DNA of 64,000 bases from the NCBI GenBank assembly GCA_021199355.1, contig JAJQIF010000009.1:301792-365791 (forward strand), written 5' to 3'. Under the pieces are notes generated by a model, which was given only the letters and a program-made list of their open reading frames with translations, searched no databases and had not been told where the DNA came from. Positions 55,255 through 64,000 of the stretch are shown in pieces. The translations under genes and the position numbers were made by a program. Origin of the DNA: Oscillospiraceae bacterium. GTDB lineage: Bacteria; Bacillota; Clostridia; Oscillospirales; Ruminococcaceae. The stretch's first letter is position 1. Every line of letters starts with the position of its first letter.

Positions 55255-56424
55255 ATGAAAAGAGTATTTTTGATAGTTTTGGACAGCGTGGGTTGCGGCG
55301 CTCTCCCGGATGCCAATCTTTTTGGCGATGAGGGCACAAATACCCTGAGAAGCTGTTATAACACCGGCATTTTAGACATTACGAACATGCAGAAGATGGG
55401 AATCGGAAATATCGAGGGACTATCGTTCTTAGGCGAGACTGCTAACCCAACTGCCGCAGTCGCAAGACTTCGTGAGAAGTCAATGGGCAAGGACACCACG
55501 ACCGGTCACTGGGAGATGGCGGGCATCGTTTCGGACAAGCCGATGCCGACATTCCCGAACGGCTTTTCCGAGGAAATACTGAACGAGTTTTCCGAGAAGA
55601 CCGGCAGGGGAGTTCTCTGCAATCTTCCGTATTCCGGCACCGATGTAATCCGTGATTACGGCGAAGAGCATATAAAGACCGGCAAGCTCATTGTCTACAC
55701 CTCTGCCGACAGCGTCTTCCAGATTGCGGCTCATACCGATGTGGTTCCGCTTGAAGAGCTTTACGAGGATTGCAGGATTGCCCGGGAAATTCTCACCGGC
55801 GACAACGCAGTCGGACGCGTAATTGCAAGACCCTTTACGGGTGAACCGGGCAACTTTACCCGTACCGCCGACCGAAAAGATTTCTCTCTGGAACCGACAT
55901 CGGTAACGATGCTCGATGCTCTTAAGGCTTCCGAAAAGGACGTTATCGCAGTCGGCAAGATAACCGATATTTTCGCCGCAAGAGGAATAACAAAGTCGCT
56001 CCTGTCGCATGGAAATCCCGATTGCATGCGGGATACAATAGTTGCCCAGAATCTGGACTTCGAGGGCTTGTGCTTCACGAACTTGGTCGACTTCGACATG
56101 GTCTATGGTCACAGAAACAATGCCGTCGGCTACGCAACCGCTCTGAACGAATTTGATTCATGGCTCGGCGGATTTGTTGCTGATATGAAGCCTGATGATA
56201 TTCTCATGATAACCGCCGACCACGGCTGTGACCCGGGCGACGTGAGCAACGACCACTCCCGTGAGTATGTGCCGTTGATAGTCTACGGCGAGAAAGTAAA
56301 CACTTTCAATATGGGAACCCTGCAGTCATTTACCGGCATCGCTTCGACAGTTTGTGACTACTTCAATGTTGAAAGTCATTTCTTCGCCGAAAGTTTCTTA
56401 AACGAAATTCTGAAAGAGGGCTGA
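55255..56424 (+). CDS. deoB: Phosphopentomutase
   Basis: KRVFLIVLDSVGCGALPDANLFGDEGTNTL...KDTTTGHWEMAG...TADHGCDPG. Confidence 0.96.
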   Translation: MKRVFLIVLDSVGCGALPDANLFGDEGTNTLRSCYNTGILDITNMQKMGIGNIEGLSFLGETANPTAAVARLREKSMGKDTTTGHWEMAGIVSDKPMPTFPNGFSEEILNEFSEKTGRGVLCNLPYSGTDVIRDYGEEHIKTGKLIVYTSADSVFQIAAHTDVVPLEELYEDCRIAREILTGDNAVGRVIARPFTGEPGNFTRTADRKDFSLEPTSVTMLDALKASEKDVIAVGKITDIFAARGITKSLLSHGNPDCMRDTIVAQNLDFEGLCFTNLVDFDMVYGHRNNAVGYATALNEFDSWLGGFVADMKPDDILMITADHGCDPGDVSNDHSREYVPLIVYGEKVNTFNMGTLQSFTGIASTVCDYFNVESHFFAESFLNEILKEG

Positions 56425-56426
56425 GT

Positions 56427-56840
56427 ATGATTACAAGAGAAGAGCTTTCAAAGATGGCAGTGGAAGCAATGGCGAGCGCATATTCGCCCTATTCCGGGTA
56501 TAAGGTCGGAGCCGCACTTCTCTGTGCCGACGGAACCGTCTATACAGGAGCCAACATTGAAAACGCAAGCTATGGCGTATCGAATTGCGCCGAAAGAACG
56601 GCCTTCTTCAAAGCTGTGTTCGACGGTAAGCGCGAATTCACCGACATCGCCGTTTGCGGCGGTAAGGGCGGAGTGCTTGACGATGAGATTTTCTCTCCCT
56701 GCGGCGTTTGCAGACAGGTAATGAGAGAATTCTGCGATGACGATTTCAGAATCCACATGGTCACAAAATCCGATATCACAACCGTCACGCTTGCCGAGCT
56801 TCTCCCATACGGCTTCAAGCCGGACAGACTTGAAAGATAG
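56427..56840 (+). CDS. cdd: Cytidine deaminase
   Basis: AYSPYSGYKVGAALLCADGTVYTGANIENASYGVSNCAERTAFFKA...SPCGVCRQVMREF. Confidence 0.96.
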   Translation: MITREELSKMAVEAMASAYSPYSGYKVGAALLCADGTVYTGANIENASYGVSNCAERTAFFKAVFDGKREFTDIAVCGGKGGVLDDEIFSPCGVCRQVMREFCDDDFRIHMVTKSDITTVTLAELLPYGFKPDRLER

Positions 56841-56852
56841 GAGCAAATTACT

Positions 56853-58151
56853 ATGACAATGTACGATATAATCCTCAAAAAGCGCCGAGGATATGAACTG
56901 ACGGATGAGGAAATCAAGTATGCAGTTGACGGCTTTACCGATGGCAGTATTCCGGATTATCAGATGTCGGCTCTTGCGATGGCAATCTGCTTCAACTCGA
57001 TGACCGACCGCGAAACCGCAACTCTCACGTTTGCAATGGCGGATTCGGGAGATCAACTTGACTTGTCCGAATTTGGGAATATGACCTGCGACAAGCATTC
57101 AACCGGCGGAGTAGGAGACAAGACCTCACTCATCGTTGCGCCTCTGGTCGCATCCTGCGGCGGAGTTTTCGCAAAGATGAGCGGCAGGGGACTCGGACAC
57201 ACCGGCGGAACCATTGACAAGCTCGAATCAATCAGGGGCTACAGAATCGAGCTGAGTGAGGAAGAATTTCTTGAGCAGACAAGAAAAATAGGCATCTGCG
57301 TCATCGGTCAGACCGGCAACATGACTCCTGCCGACAAGAAGCTCTATGCTCTTCGTGATGTGACCGCAACCGTCGATAGCATTCCTCTTATTGCTTCAAG
57401 CGTCATGTCAAAGAAGCTTGCCGCTGGCGCCAAGTCGATTGTTCTTGACGTAAAAGCCGGTAGCGGAGCGTTCATGTCCGATGCCGAATCGGCAAAGGTC
57501 TTAGCGGAAAAGATGGTTGAAATCGGCAGAAGGTGCGGAAGAAACGTTTCCGCACTCATAACCAATATGGACATGCCTCTCGGAAAGTGCGTCGGAAACT
57601 CCCTTGAGGTTCTTGAGGCTATTTCCGTTCTCAAGGGTGAGACCAAGGATGAGCTGAGAGAGCTTTGTTTGGAGCTCGCTTCAACGCTTCTTTCGATGTG
57701 CCACGAGATATCTCACGAAAGTGCCCGCAAAATGGCTGAAACCGCCCTTAATAGTGGCTCTGCATTCGAGAAGTTCAAGGAGTGGATTTCCGCTCAGGGT
57801 GGCAATGCTGATTGGGCGGATAATACGGATTTGTTCCCGAAGGCTCAATTTAGCCTCGAGGTTCGTGCTGAAGCTGACGGCGTAATCCAGTCGATGAATA
57901 CCGCTCAGATTGGCAGAGCTTCATCCGCTCTCGGCGCAGGCAGAATGAAAAAGGGCGACCCGATAGACCTCGAAGCCGGAATAATCATCGAGAAGAAAAC
58001 CGGCGACGAAGTCAAGAAGGGCGACCTTTTGGCGACCCTCTACTCAAACAAGCAGGACACGCTTCTTCACTCGTCAATCATCTATACAGACGCTTTGAGC
58101 ATTTCACCCGAGCCGGTTGAAAAGCCGAAGCTCATCTTCGATAAGGTCTGA
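56853..58151 (+). CDS. pdp: Pyrimidine-nucleoside phosphorylase
   Basis: MYDIILKKRRGYELTDEEI...DKHSTGGVGDKTSLIVAPLVASCGGVFAKMSGRGLGHTGGTIDKLESI. Confidence 0.94.
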   Translation: MTMYDIILKKRRGYELTDEEIKYAVDGFTDGSIPDYQMSALAMAICFNSMTDRETATLTFAMADSGDQLDLSEFGNMTCDKHSTGGVGDKTSLIVAPLVASCGGVFAKMSGRGLGHTGGTIDKLESIRGYRIELSEEEFLEQTRKIGICVIGQTGNMTPADKKLYALRDVTATVDSIPLIASSVMSKKLAAGAKSIVLDVKAGSGAFMSDAESAKVLAEKMVEIGRRCGRNVSALITNMDMPLGKCVGNSLEVLEAISVLKGETKDELRELCLELASTLLSMCHEISHESARKMAETALNSGSAFEKFKEWISAQGGNADWADNTDLFPKAQFSLEVRAEADGVIQSMNTAQIGRASSALGAGRMKKGDPIDLEAGIIIEKKTGDEVKKGDLLATLYSNKQDTLLHSSIIYTDALSISPEPVEKPKLIFDKV

Positions 58152-58250
58152 CACAGTAAAGCTTTTTCGACTTTACATCGACAAAATTCTTCTTGAAATC
58201 TGTTTTCACCGTGATATTATATCTCCGATAATTCATTCGGAGGTGAAAAT

Positions 58251-58460
58251 ATGGTTACATATAAGATTGTTGAAAGCTGTAAAGGCGTGTGCACTTACGG
58301 GATTGTTGCTGTTGACTCCGAAGAGATAATAGCGGAAATCAACGACATAAGCGCAGACAAAGAAGCTGTAGCCGGGCTTGCGGAGCTTATGAACCGTTAT
58401 CAACTTTCTTTGGTTCACTTCAAAGACGTAATCGAAGATTTTCTTGTCAGAGAATATTAA
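58251..58460 (+). CDS. Small conserved protein (DUF6514-like)
   Basis: MVTYKIVESCKGVCTYGIVAVDSEEIIAEINDISADKEAVAGLAELMNRYQLSLVHFKDVIEDFLVREY; GGAGG RBS; family name from memory. Confidence 0.65.
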   Translation: MVTYKIVESCKGVCTYGIVAVDSEEIIAEINDISADKEAVAGLAELMNRYQLSLVHFKDVIEDFLVREY

Positions 58461-58497
58461 GTATTCAAAGAATACTATGTAATCAGGAGGATTCAAC

Positions 58498-59265
58498 ATG
58501 GAAACAGTGTCAATAACACTCAACGAAGAGAGAAACGTCAGCCTGACGGCATATCTACAGCCTGTCGGTGGTGAATTCTGGGGGATAGAAAAGCGTCCTG
58601 CGATGATAGTTCTTCCCGGCGGAGGTTATATGTACTGCTCTGAAAGGGAAGCCGACCCCATAGCGTTTGTCTATCTACAGGCGGGGTATCAGGTTTTCAT
58701 TCTGAGGTATTCTCTCAGTGAAGATTGTGCTTGGTCGAATCCTCTTGACGATTACGAACAGGCTTACGAGCTTATCAGGAATAACAGTGAAGAATGGCAT
58801 GTTGACATGGACAAGATTGCCGTAATCGGCTTCTCAGCGGGAGGACATCTTGCGGCGGCAACCGCAACCATGTCAAAGTATCGCCCTGCCGCCTGCATCT
58901 TGGGATATCCCGTCATAGTCAAAGAGACTGCCGACGTTTATATTCCGTCTGCTCCCGATATCATCGAAGCTGTTGATGACGAGACAAGCCCTTGCTTTAT
59001 CTTCTCCTCAAGAACAGACGGCATCGTTCCGCCTGAGAACACAATCAGGCTTCTTGATGCTCTGAATCGCTATAATGTGCCTTTCGAAGCTCATATCTAC
59101 GGTTTTGCCAATCACGGCTTCTCAACCTGTGAACCCTGCCTGCAAAATACCGACTGGATTTGCAGTCGTACCCGAAACTGGGTTAGGGACAGCCTTGAGT
59201 GGCTCGGAGATACCATAGGAGTTCTGAAAGTAGGAGATCCCGACTGGATGAAAAACAGCGATTAG
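58498..59265 (+). CDS. Alpha/beta hydrolase (esterase/lipase-like)
   Basis: VLPGGGYMYCSEREADPIA...IAVIGFSAGGHLAAA...GFANHGFS. Confidence 0.82.
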   Translation: METVSITLNEERNVSLTAYLQPVGGEFWGIEKRPAMIVLPGGGYMYCSEREADPIAFVYLQAGYQVFILRYSLSEDCAWSNPLDDYEQAYELIRNNSEEWHVDMDKIAVIGFSAGGHLAAATATMSKYRPAACILGYPVIVKETADVYIPSAPDIIEAVDDETSPCFIFSSRTDGIVPPENTIRLLDALNRYNVPFEAHIYGFANHGFSTCEPCLQNTDWICSRTRNWVRDSLEWLGDTIGVLKVGDPDWMKNSD

Positions 59266-59345
59266 TCTTATACTTCCGCCGGTGTATAGTAAGTAGCATC
59301 GGCGGATTCTTTTTTTGCCTCACAAAATCTTTTTTGAAAAAGGGC

Positions 59346-59374
59346 TTGACAAATGCACCGGGATTTAGTATAAT
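59346..59374 (+). promoter_or_regulatory. Sigma-A promoter of tRNA-Val
   Basis: TTGACA, 17-nt spacer, TATAAT. Confidence 0.85.
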
Positions 59375-59390
59375 CTATTTTGTTCCGAAC

Positions 59391-59466
59391 GAAGGTATAG
59401 CTCAGCTGGTAGAGCACCTGCTTGACGTGCAGGGGGTCATAGGTTCGAGTCCTATTATCTTCACCA
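59391..59466 (+). tRNA. tRNA-Val (GAC), CCA encoded
   Basis: GAAGGTA...TATCTTC acceptor, D-arm GCTCAGCTGGTAGAGC, anticodon loop TTGACGT (GAC), GGTTCGAGTCC T-arm, ACCA end. Confidence 0.96.
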
Positions 59467-59468
59467 TA

Positions 59469-59499
59469 ACCGTCTCAATACTGAGACGGTATTTTTTTT
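59469..59499 (+). terminator. Rho-independent terminator after tRNA-Val
   Basis: ACCGTCTCA-ATAC-TGAGACGGT then T8. Confidence 0.92.
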
Positions 59500-59511
59500 G
59501 TCAAAAAGTGC

Positions 59512-59573
59512 TTGACATTTTCAGATACAGTGTTAAAATTAGTTGCGAACGCAATCGTTGCGGTTGCAACTAA
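59512..59573 (+). promoter_or_regulatory. marR-ABC operon promoter and candidate MarR operator
   Basis: TTGACA (59512), 16-nt spacer, TAAAAT (59534); 35-bp palindrome TTAGTTGCGAACGCAATCGTTGCGGTTGCAACTAA at 59539-59573. Confidence 0.7.
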
Positions 59574-59593
59574 TTTAAGAGAGGGGAATCGCT

Positions 59594-60043
59594 TTGCCTA
59601 AGATACTGAGACAAACAGATGTCATAAGCCGTTGCGGAAATCTTTTCAGAGCTGACAGGCTGAAGGAAAATGAGCTTTGCGAAGGGCTTTGCTCATGGCA
59701 TTTAGCCTACATCATTCCGATAGCTCATCACCCGGGAATATCCGCCGAAGAGCTCGGCAGGCACGTTTTCGTCAACAAGAGCAATATCGCAAGAAATCTC
59801 GCTCATCTTGAGGAGGACGGCTTCATAACTCGTGAGCAGTCAAAGACCGATAAGAGAATACTTTGCTGTTATCCCACGGAAAAGCTCAACGCCGTGCTTC
59901 CGGCGGTTATGCAAGCCACCAATGAGTGGAACGACTATATCACGGAGGACCTGACGCCCGAGGAAAGAGGGACCTTCGAGTCGCTTCTTGCAAAGGTCGC
60001 CGACAGAGCCAGAGAATATTACGAGGGGAGAGACAAGCAGTGA
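59594..60043 (+). CDS. MarR family transcriptional regulator
   Basis: HHPGISAEELGRHVFVNKSNIARNLAHLEEDGFITREQSKTDKRILCCYPTEK winged-helix motif. Confidence 0.9.
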   Translation: MPKILRQTDVISRCGNLFRADRLKENELCEGLCSWHLAYIIPIAHHPGISAEELGRHVFVNKSNIARNLAHLEEDGFITREQSKTDKRILCCYPTEKLNAVLPAVMQATNEWNDYITEDLTPEERGTFESLLAKVADRAREYYEGRDKQ

Positions 60044-61764
60044 AGCTGATTTTGCGTTATCTTAAGCCGATTTGGGGTTCTGTGGCAGTCGCTATGACAA
60101 TCAAGTCTATCGGCACTATTGCTGAGCTTGCCCTACCGTATATTTTAAGTTACATATTAGGAAGCATAGTTATTCACGAGAAAATATCTGAGATTTTGTT
60201 ATGGGGCGGACTGATGGTCGCTTGCTCTGTGTTTGCATGCACTCTGAACGTAATCGCCAATCGCCGTTCTGAGCTTCTGACAAGAACCGCCGTAGAAAAG
60301 CTTCGCCAGGACTTGTTTGAAAAGACCATCCGGCTTTCTGCCGCTCAGACGGACAAGTTCACAATAGCATCCTTGGAATCGAGAATTACAACCGACACAT
60401 ACAACATAAGACATTTCCTGGGAACTATGCAACGTATGGGCATCAGACAGCCGATAATGCTTATCGGCGGAGTTATCATAACCCTCTTCATGGATGTTCA
60501 TCTCGCAATCGTCATGATAGCGATGGTTCCGATAATCTTTGCTGTTGTCTGCTTCATTTCGATGAAGGGCGTTCCGCTTTACACCAAAGTCCAGCATTCG
60601 GTTGACGGAATGACCAGAGTTGTCCGTGAGGACGTTTCCGGCATCAGAGTCATCAAGGCTCTGTCAAAAGAAACCTACGAGCAAAGCCGTTACGATGTCA
60701 CAAATAAAGTCTTGGTAAAAGATGAGAAGAAAGCAAATATCACGATGGGTCTTGTAAATCCCATTATGACGCTTTCAATGAACCTTGGTATTGTCGTGGT
60801 CGTAGTCCTGGCGGCATACAGAATCCAAGGCGGCACCTCCGCTCCGGAAACTGTAATCGCCTTCATGCAGTATTTTACTCTCATTTCAAATGCGCTTATG
60901 GGAGTTACAAGACTGTTCGTTATGTATACAAAAGCCGAAGCATCCTCAAAACGCATTGACGAAGTGCTTTTCAGTGAGGAAGATCTGAAAGTCGCTGACA
61001 AGTCCCAGTATCCCGATATCGAGACAGACAAGCATATTGTTTTCAAAAACGTTTCCTTCTCATATGAGGGTAAGAAGAACAATCTTGAGAATATCAATCT
61101 CGAGATAGAGCGTGGCGGAACTCTCGGCGTAATCGGTGCCACGGGGAGCGGAAAATCAACTCTAATCAAGCTTCTTATGCGCTTCTATGACGTTACAGAC
61201 GGCGCAATTTATATCGACGGTGAAGACCTGAGAACTATATCTAAAGATAAGCTTTACACACTCTTCGGCAGTGCCATGCAGAACGACTTCCTCTATGCGG
61301 ATACGATAGAAGGGAATATCCGCTTCGGCAGGAATCTTACGCACGAGGAAATAGTCGAAGCCGCTAAAATAGCACAGGCAGACGGCTTTATCTCTGCCAA
61401 GAAAGACGGTTACGACAGCGTTTTAGCTGTCAAGGGTGCTAATCTTTCCGGAGGACAGAAACAGAGAGTTCTTATTTCCCGTGCCGTTGCTACAAAACCT
61501 GACATACTTATCTTGGATGACAGCTCTTCGGCACTTGACTATAAGACCGATGCGAATCTGAGAAAGGCTTTAGCTGAGAATATTCACAACTCTACAGTTA
61601 TTACTGTCGCCCAGAGAGTCTCATCGGTCAAGAGCTGTGACAGAATTCTCGTCCTTGATGACGGAGAAATCATCGGCTACGGCACCCATGATGAGCTGAT
61701 GGAGAATTGCAGTGAGTACCGCGAAATAAGTGAATCTCAGATGGGAGGCGGTTTCGTTGAATAG
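60040..61764 (+). CDS. ABC exporter half-transporter (degenerate-site subunit)
   Basis: GATGSGKST, LSGGQKQR, LILDDSSSALD, VAQRVSS; GTG start overlapping the marR stop. Confidence 0.93.
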   Translation: MKLILRYLKPIWGSVAVAMTIKSIGTIAELALPYILSYILGSIVIHEKISEILLWGGLMVACSVFACTLNVIANRRSELLTRTAVEKLRQDLFEKTIRLSAAQTDKFTIASLESRITTDTYNIRHFLGTMQRMGIRQPIMLIGGVIITLFMDVHLAIVMIAMVPIIFAVVCFISMKGVPLYTKVQHSVDGMTRVVREDVSGIRVIKALSKETYEQSRYDVTNKVLVKDEKKANITMGLVNPIMTLSMNLGIVVVVVLAAYRIQGGTSAPETVIAFMQYFTLISNALMGVTRLFVMYTKAEASSKRIDEVLFSEEDLKVADKSQYPDIETDKHIVFKNVSFSYEGKKNNLENINLEIERGGTLGVIGATGSGKSTLIKLLMRFYDVTDGAIYIDGEDLRTISKDKLYTLFGSAMQNDFLYADTIEGNIRFGRNLTHEEIVEAAKIAQADGFISAKKDGYDSVLAVKGANLSGGQKQRVLISRAVATKPDILILDDSSSALDYKTDANLRKALAENIHNSTVITVAQRVSSVKSCDRILVLDDGEIIGYGTHDELMENCSEYREISESQMGGGFVE

Positions 61765-63595
61765 ACTTCAGAATGACATAAAAGGTCAATCCAAGAGGGG
61801 AGAGACCCAGAAGCTCGATAAGAAGACCCGTAACGGTGTTCTCCTGAGGCTTTCAAAGTACATACTCCAACATAAATTTCTCTTTGCAATAGCGATTGTC
61901 TTGACCCTCGTCTCGAATCAGCTTGCACTTATGGGACCGGAGTATTCCGGTAACGCCATAGACGCTATGGCATCTCAGGGCAACGTCGATTTCCAAGCCG
62001 TCTGGCAGAATGTCGTGTATATGCTCGCTTGCTACATAGCTTCGGCTGTTCTTTCATATATGATGTCGGTTCTGATGATTCATATAAGCCAGAAGATAGT
62101 CTATACAATGCGGCGTGAGCTTTTCGAGAAGCTGACGAGCTTGCCGATTGGTTACTTCGACACTCATCCGGCGGGCGACATGATAAGCCGGATCTCTTAT
62201 GATATCGACACCGTCAACACGTCCCTTTCGACCGATTTGGTTCAGGTTCTGACGAGTATTTATACTGTTGTGGGCTCTCTCGTCTTCATGTGGAGAATAT
62301 CCAAACCGCTGATTATCGTGTTTGTGATAACTGTCCCGATTTCGGTTTTCATGACTCAGTATCGTTCGAAAAAAGTCCGTCCTCTCTTCCATAAGCGCTC
62401 GTCGGAATTGGGCGAGCTCAACGGCTATGCCGAGGAAATGCTTTCCGGTGGCAGGACAATTTCAGCGTATGGCATGGAGAAGGAAATCTCCTCTCGTTTC
62501 GGCAAGAGAAACAAGCAGGCTATGGACGCCGATTACACCGCAGAGTACTACGGCGCACTTTTGGGACCGTCGGTCGGACTTGTCAACAACCTGTCTTTGT
62601 CACTGATAATGATTTTAGGTGGCATAATGTATATGTTCTCAAGCTCGGGAGCAATCAAGGAAGCTTCACTCTTCTTTATCTCACTCGGTGGAGTTGCAAA
62701 GTTTGTCCAGTACTCAAGAAAGTTTGCGGGACCGATAAACGAGTTTGCCCAGATAATGAACGAGTTCCAGTCCGCATTTTCAGCGGCTGAGCGTGTCTTC
62801 AGAATTTTGGACGAGAACCCGGAGCCTGCTGATTTACCTGACGCTTTGCCTCTGGACGAAGTTGATGGCGAGGTAGAACTTAATAACATCACATTCAGCT
62901 ATACCAAGGGCAGAACAATACTGAAGAATATAAACATCTCAGCAGAACCCGGAAAGACCATAGCGATAGTCGGACCTACCGGAGCAGGCAAGACGACAAT
63001 AATAAATCTCCTCATGCGCTTCTATGAGCCTGACAGCGGCGAGATTACCGTTGACGGCGCCGAAATTCACAGCCTCAAACGCAGTGACTTGCGAAAAGCA
63101 TACACGATGGTTTTGCAGGATACATGGCTATTCGGCGGTACCATCTATGAAAACATCGCCTATGGTAAGGAAGATGCCACTATTGAAGAAGTCAGAGAGG
63201 CAGCCCGTGCCGCGAAGATGGAGTCATATATTGAACACCTTCCTGATGGCTATGATACTGTCATCTCCGACGACGGCGTGAATATCTCTAAGGGTCAGCG
63301 ACAGCTTATAACTATAGCCCGTGCTATGCTGATGAACGAGAAGACCCACATGCTCATACTTGATGAAGCAACATCAAACGTCGACTCAAGAACCGAGATT
63401 CTGATTCAGGAAGCGATGAAGAAGCTTATGAACGGCAAGACCTCGTTTGTAATTGCACACAGGCTTTCAACAATCCGCAATGCCGACATGATTCTTGTTT
63501 TGCAGAATGGCGAAATCACCGAGAGCGGAACACACGACGAGCTGATGAAGATAGGCGGCTTCTATGCAACGCTTTATAACTCACAGTTTGTGTGA
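61757..63595 (+). CDS. ABC exporter half-transporter (consensus Walker B subunit)
   Basis: GPTGAGKTT, ISKGQRQL, LILDEATSNVD, IAHRLST; probable TTG start at 61757 after GGGAGGCGG. Confidence 0.92.
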   Translation: MNRLQNDIKGQSKRGETQKLDKKTRNGVLLRLSKYILQHKFLFAIAIVLTLVSNQLALMGPEYSGNAIDAMASQGNVDFQAVWQNVVYMLACYIASAVLSYMMSVLMIHISQKIVYTMRRELFEKLTSLPIGYFDTHPAGDMISRISYDIDTVNTSLSTDLVQVLTSIYTVVGSLVFMWRISKPLIIVFVITVPISVFMTQYRSKKVRPLFHKRSSELGELNGYAEEMLSGGRTISAYGMEKEISSRFGKRNKQAMDADYTAEYYGALLGPSVGLVNNLSLSLIMILGGIMYMFSSSGAIKEASLFFISLGGVAKFVQYSRKFAGPINEFAQIMNEFQSAFSAAERVFRILDENPEPADLPDALPLDEVDGEVELNNITFSYTKGRTILKNINISAEPGKTIAIVGPTGAGKTTIINLLMRFYEPDSGEITVDGAEIHSLKRSDLRKAYTMVLQDTWLFGGTIYENIAYGKEDATIEEVREAARAAKMESYIEHLPDGYDTVISDDGVNISKGQRQLITIARAMLMNEKTHMLILDEATSNVDSRTEILIQEAMKKLMNGKTSFVIAHRLSTIRNADMILVLQNGEITESGTHDELMKIGGFYATLYNSQFV

Positions 63596-63662
63596 TTTCT
63601 CTTGCAAACTCCTATGAAATCGTGTATAATACCTGTTAGCGATTAATCGGGAGGGAATACAC

Positions 63663-64000
63663 TTGAGAATCAAAGCAGTGGTATTCGATGTCGGAAGAAC
63701 ACTGATGGAATACATAGACATGCCGAACTCGTGGCTTGATTATTATGCGCCTGCACTTCATCATGTGAGAGAGGTTTTAAATCTTCCCGTAAGCGATGAA
63801 GAGCTTGATAAGTCGATAGAAATCTATCGTTCATACAGTCCGCAGGTGAAACCGAGAGAGAAGGACTTCACACCGGAAGAAATTTTTTCGGACGTAACAA
63901 AAGACTGGAGCTGTGAATTCAATCTTTCTGACGTAATAAAAGAGTTCTTCGCTTATATGGATCTGAAACCATATATCTATCCGGACACGGTACCAAACTT
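63663..64000 (+). CDS. Partial HAD superfamily hydrolase (continues beyond window)
   Basis: TTG start after GGGAGGGAATACAC: MRIKAVVFDVGRTLMEYIDMPNSWLDYYAPALHHVREVL... HAD motif I DVGRT. Confidence 0.75.
   Translation, partial: MRIKAVVFDVGRTLMEYIDMPNSWLDYYAPALHHVREVLNLPVSDEELDKSIEIYRSYSPQVKPREKDFTPEEIFSDVTKDWSCEFNLSDVIKEFFAYMDLKPYIYPDTVPN

Noticed and set aside
1-64000. CRISPR arrays, insertion sequences, integrases, prophage or toxin-antitoxin modules
   Set aside because: None seen: no regular spaced repeats, transposase/integrase motifs or terminal repeats were recognised in the translated frames.

Overview
This looks like a chromosomal segment from a spore-forming Firmicute (Clostridia-like, moderate GC). 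It is mostly housekeeping and metabolic genes, and I see no CRISPR array, IS element or prophage. Main blocks, in order: a partial CoA-dehydratase-activase-like gene; a TPP riboswitch with thiT-thiN; an FkbM-type methyltransferase; coaX plus an ECF S-component; a T-box with valS; a CPBP protease; spoIIAA-spoIIAB-sigF, divergent from CIRCE-hrcA-grpE-dnaK-dnaJ; a GH27 alpha-galactosidase plus a small Cys-pair protein; a fused ABC ATPase/FtsX-type permease; mfd, pth and glmU on the minus strand; ppdK; an alpha/beta-hydrolase/acyltransferase fusion plus a zinc-ribbon membrane protein; an AT-rich GNAT gene; pckG; a ttcA-like gene and ymdB; spmAB; an AbrB-like regulator; lgt with an acidic tail; folD; a yybP-ykoY riboswitch with mntP and a P-type ATPase; GH43; asnB; an SGNH hydrolase plus a lipoprotein; nrdD-nrdG with candidate NrdR boxes; an orphan OppA-like lipoprotein; deoC-deoD-deoB-cdd-pdp; an alpha/beta hydrolase; tRNA-Val(GAC); a MarR regulator with a heterodimeric ABC exporter; and a partial HAD hydrolase. 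The least explained items are the hydrolase-acyltransferase/DUF6320-like pair (29.2-32.1 kb), a candidate free-standing ncRNA upstream of the ttcA-like gene, a triple palindrome at the pth 3' end, and the MarR operator palindrome. No single locus is clearly a new defence or mobile system.
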